NCBI GenBank assembly: GCA_015478945.1
Contig: JABUQX010097521.1
Span: forward strand, 1-20,000
Source of the DNA: Trachelipus rathkii
Taxonomy: Eukaryota > Arthropoda > Malacostraca > Isopoda > Trachelipodidae
DNA: 20,000 nt
Direction: 5' to 3'
The position numbers and the translations under genes are program-made. Below are positions 19,364 to 20,000 of this stretch, one piece after another; within the stretch, counting starts at the first letter, position 1; the number at the start of each line of letters is the position of its first letter. The notes under the pieces are model-generated. The model did no database searches and had not been told where the DNA came from. It saw only the letters and a program-made list of their open reading frames with translations.

Positions 19364-20000
19364 TTACAAAATGTGGAGAGGAGCAAAAGAAATATTAAGG
19401 GAAGGAGACATGTTTTTTATGTACAAAGATTCAAGGATTGCCCTTTCAAGCTCAGGAGGGGCCGAGCGTAGAACATGAAAATGATGAAGAGAGGCGGCAT
19501 GACCAGTACAATAAGCATGATCAGGCACGGATGAATATTCAGAGCTGGATAGGGGTCTACCCTTCCTGAAAGAATCTCTCAGATGTTTACCGGCCGTGAG
19601 GTGAAGTTGAGAGCCAATTTAGCCAATTTAGCTGGAGTTACAGCCGGCACACCTGAAAATATACACCAAAGAGAACCTGTGTAGTAAGGGCAGTGAATCT
19701 TTAAATTTGAGAAAGGAACCAAGTGGGCAAGAATAAAAAAAGTACAAGTCGGATGTCGCATTGTGAGAGAAAACGGGGGAAATTTTTGCCGAGTTCAGCA
19801 TTGAGAGTAGAGGAAAGAGCACCCAACTACATAACCTTAATGTAAATTTCCATTTTATGGGCCATGGGGAGCTACGATTTAGGTCGGAAAAGATCACACA
19901 TGAAACGGTTGATCACCTTATCCAGAAGGGAAGAAGGATAAAGATTGAAGTTAAAAATCGCCTAAGTAAAACAATCTCCTCGTGAAAGGAAAGCTAGCAA
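19364..20000 (-). pseudogene. Penelope-like element, C-terminal part with GIY-YIG region (partial, broken)
   Basis: Reading from the window edge leftward, the minus strand encodes LLDKVINRFMCDLF, then LGALSSTLNAELGKNFPRF, then CPLGSFLKFKD, then VYIFRCAGCNSS, then RKGRPLSSSEYSSVPDHAYCTGH, and finally LERAILESLYIKNMSPSLN, ending at a TAA (19366-19364). The order and spacing match the linker, GIY-YIG endonuclease and the ILESLYIxxxxPSLN tail of Penelope-like retroelements of animals. The copy is dead: stops occur in the linker, a frame change falls at a 7-A run (19735-19741), and two TAA codons sit at the YIG position, where a 9-base word (TAAATTGGC on the minus strand) is tandemly doubled (19613-19630). 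The reverse transcriptase would lie beyond position 20000. Confidence 0.85.

Noticed and set aside
1..20000. CRISPR array, bacterial defence island, operon or tRNA genes
   Set aside because: No regular spacer-repeat pattern, no prokaryotic gene organisation and no tRNA B-box-like stem could be found. The content is eukaryotic transposons and microsatellites.

Overview
The window is eukaryotic repeat-rich DNA. There are no bacterial-style operons, no ribosome binding sites, no tRNA or rRNA genes and no CRISPR-like arrays that I can see. Every protein-like signal I recognise belongs to a eukaryotic transposable element: a pogo/jerky-like DDE transposase, a ZBED5/FAM200-like hAT transposase, a CR1/jockey-type LINE reverse transcriptase, a Penelope-like element and, weakly, a Ty1/copia reverse transcriptase. 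Together with the very high load of (AT)n and (GA)n arrays, this suggests an arthropod, most plausibly a decapod crustacean. That taxon is inference from style, not proof.

Layout. 1-2370 is mostly unassigned sequence with one short copia-like fragment near 1.0-1.16 kb. 2371-5893 is dominated by AT arrays, one (GA)n block and one (ATT)n block, with short unassigned islands between. 5894-8157 is a decayed LINE on the plus strand, apparently split by about 1.2 kb of unrelated, more GC-balanced DNA. 8158-10227 alternates AT arrays with unassigned sequence. 10228-12118 is a nearly full-length but frameshifted hAT transposase pseudogene on the plus strand. 12516-13332 is an island with two unrecognised candidate exons on opposite strands. 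13.4-14.05 kb is AT-rich. 14.2-15.03 kb carries a pair of diverged direct repeats of about 250 bp. 15.3-16.16 kb is the largest AT block and ends in a GA tract. 16.16-17.06 kb is unassigned.

The best-preserved gene is on the minus strand at 17279-18612: 443 open codons of a pogo-like transposase with two DDE-domain aspartates and a C-terminal PHD-type zinc finger. It begins at a plausible splice acceptor next to an AT array, and no N-terminal exon is visible in the window. The right end (19364-20000, minus) is the C-terminal part of a Penelope-like element with its GIY-YIG region, broken by stops and a frameshift and running off the window.

The genes do not form a functional system. They are independent transposon remnants sitting as islands between AT-rich arrays. 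I found no convincing new biological system. The most distinctive points are the PHD-tailed transposase, the repeated meeting of element remnants with AT arrays, the constant AT-to-GA polarity of the compound microsatellites, the unidentified insert in the LINE and the direct-repeat pair.
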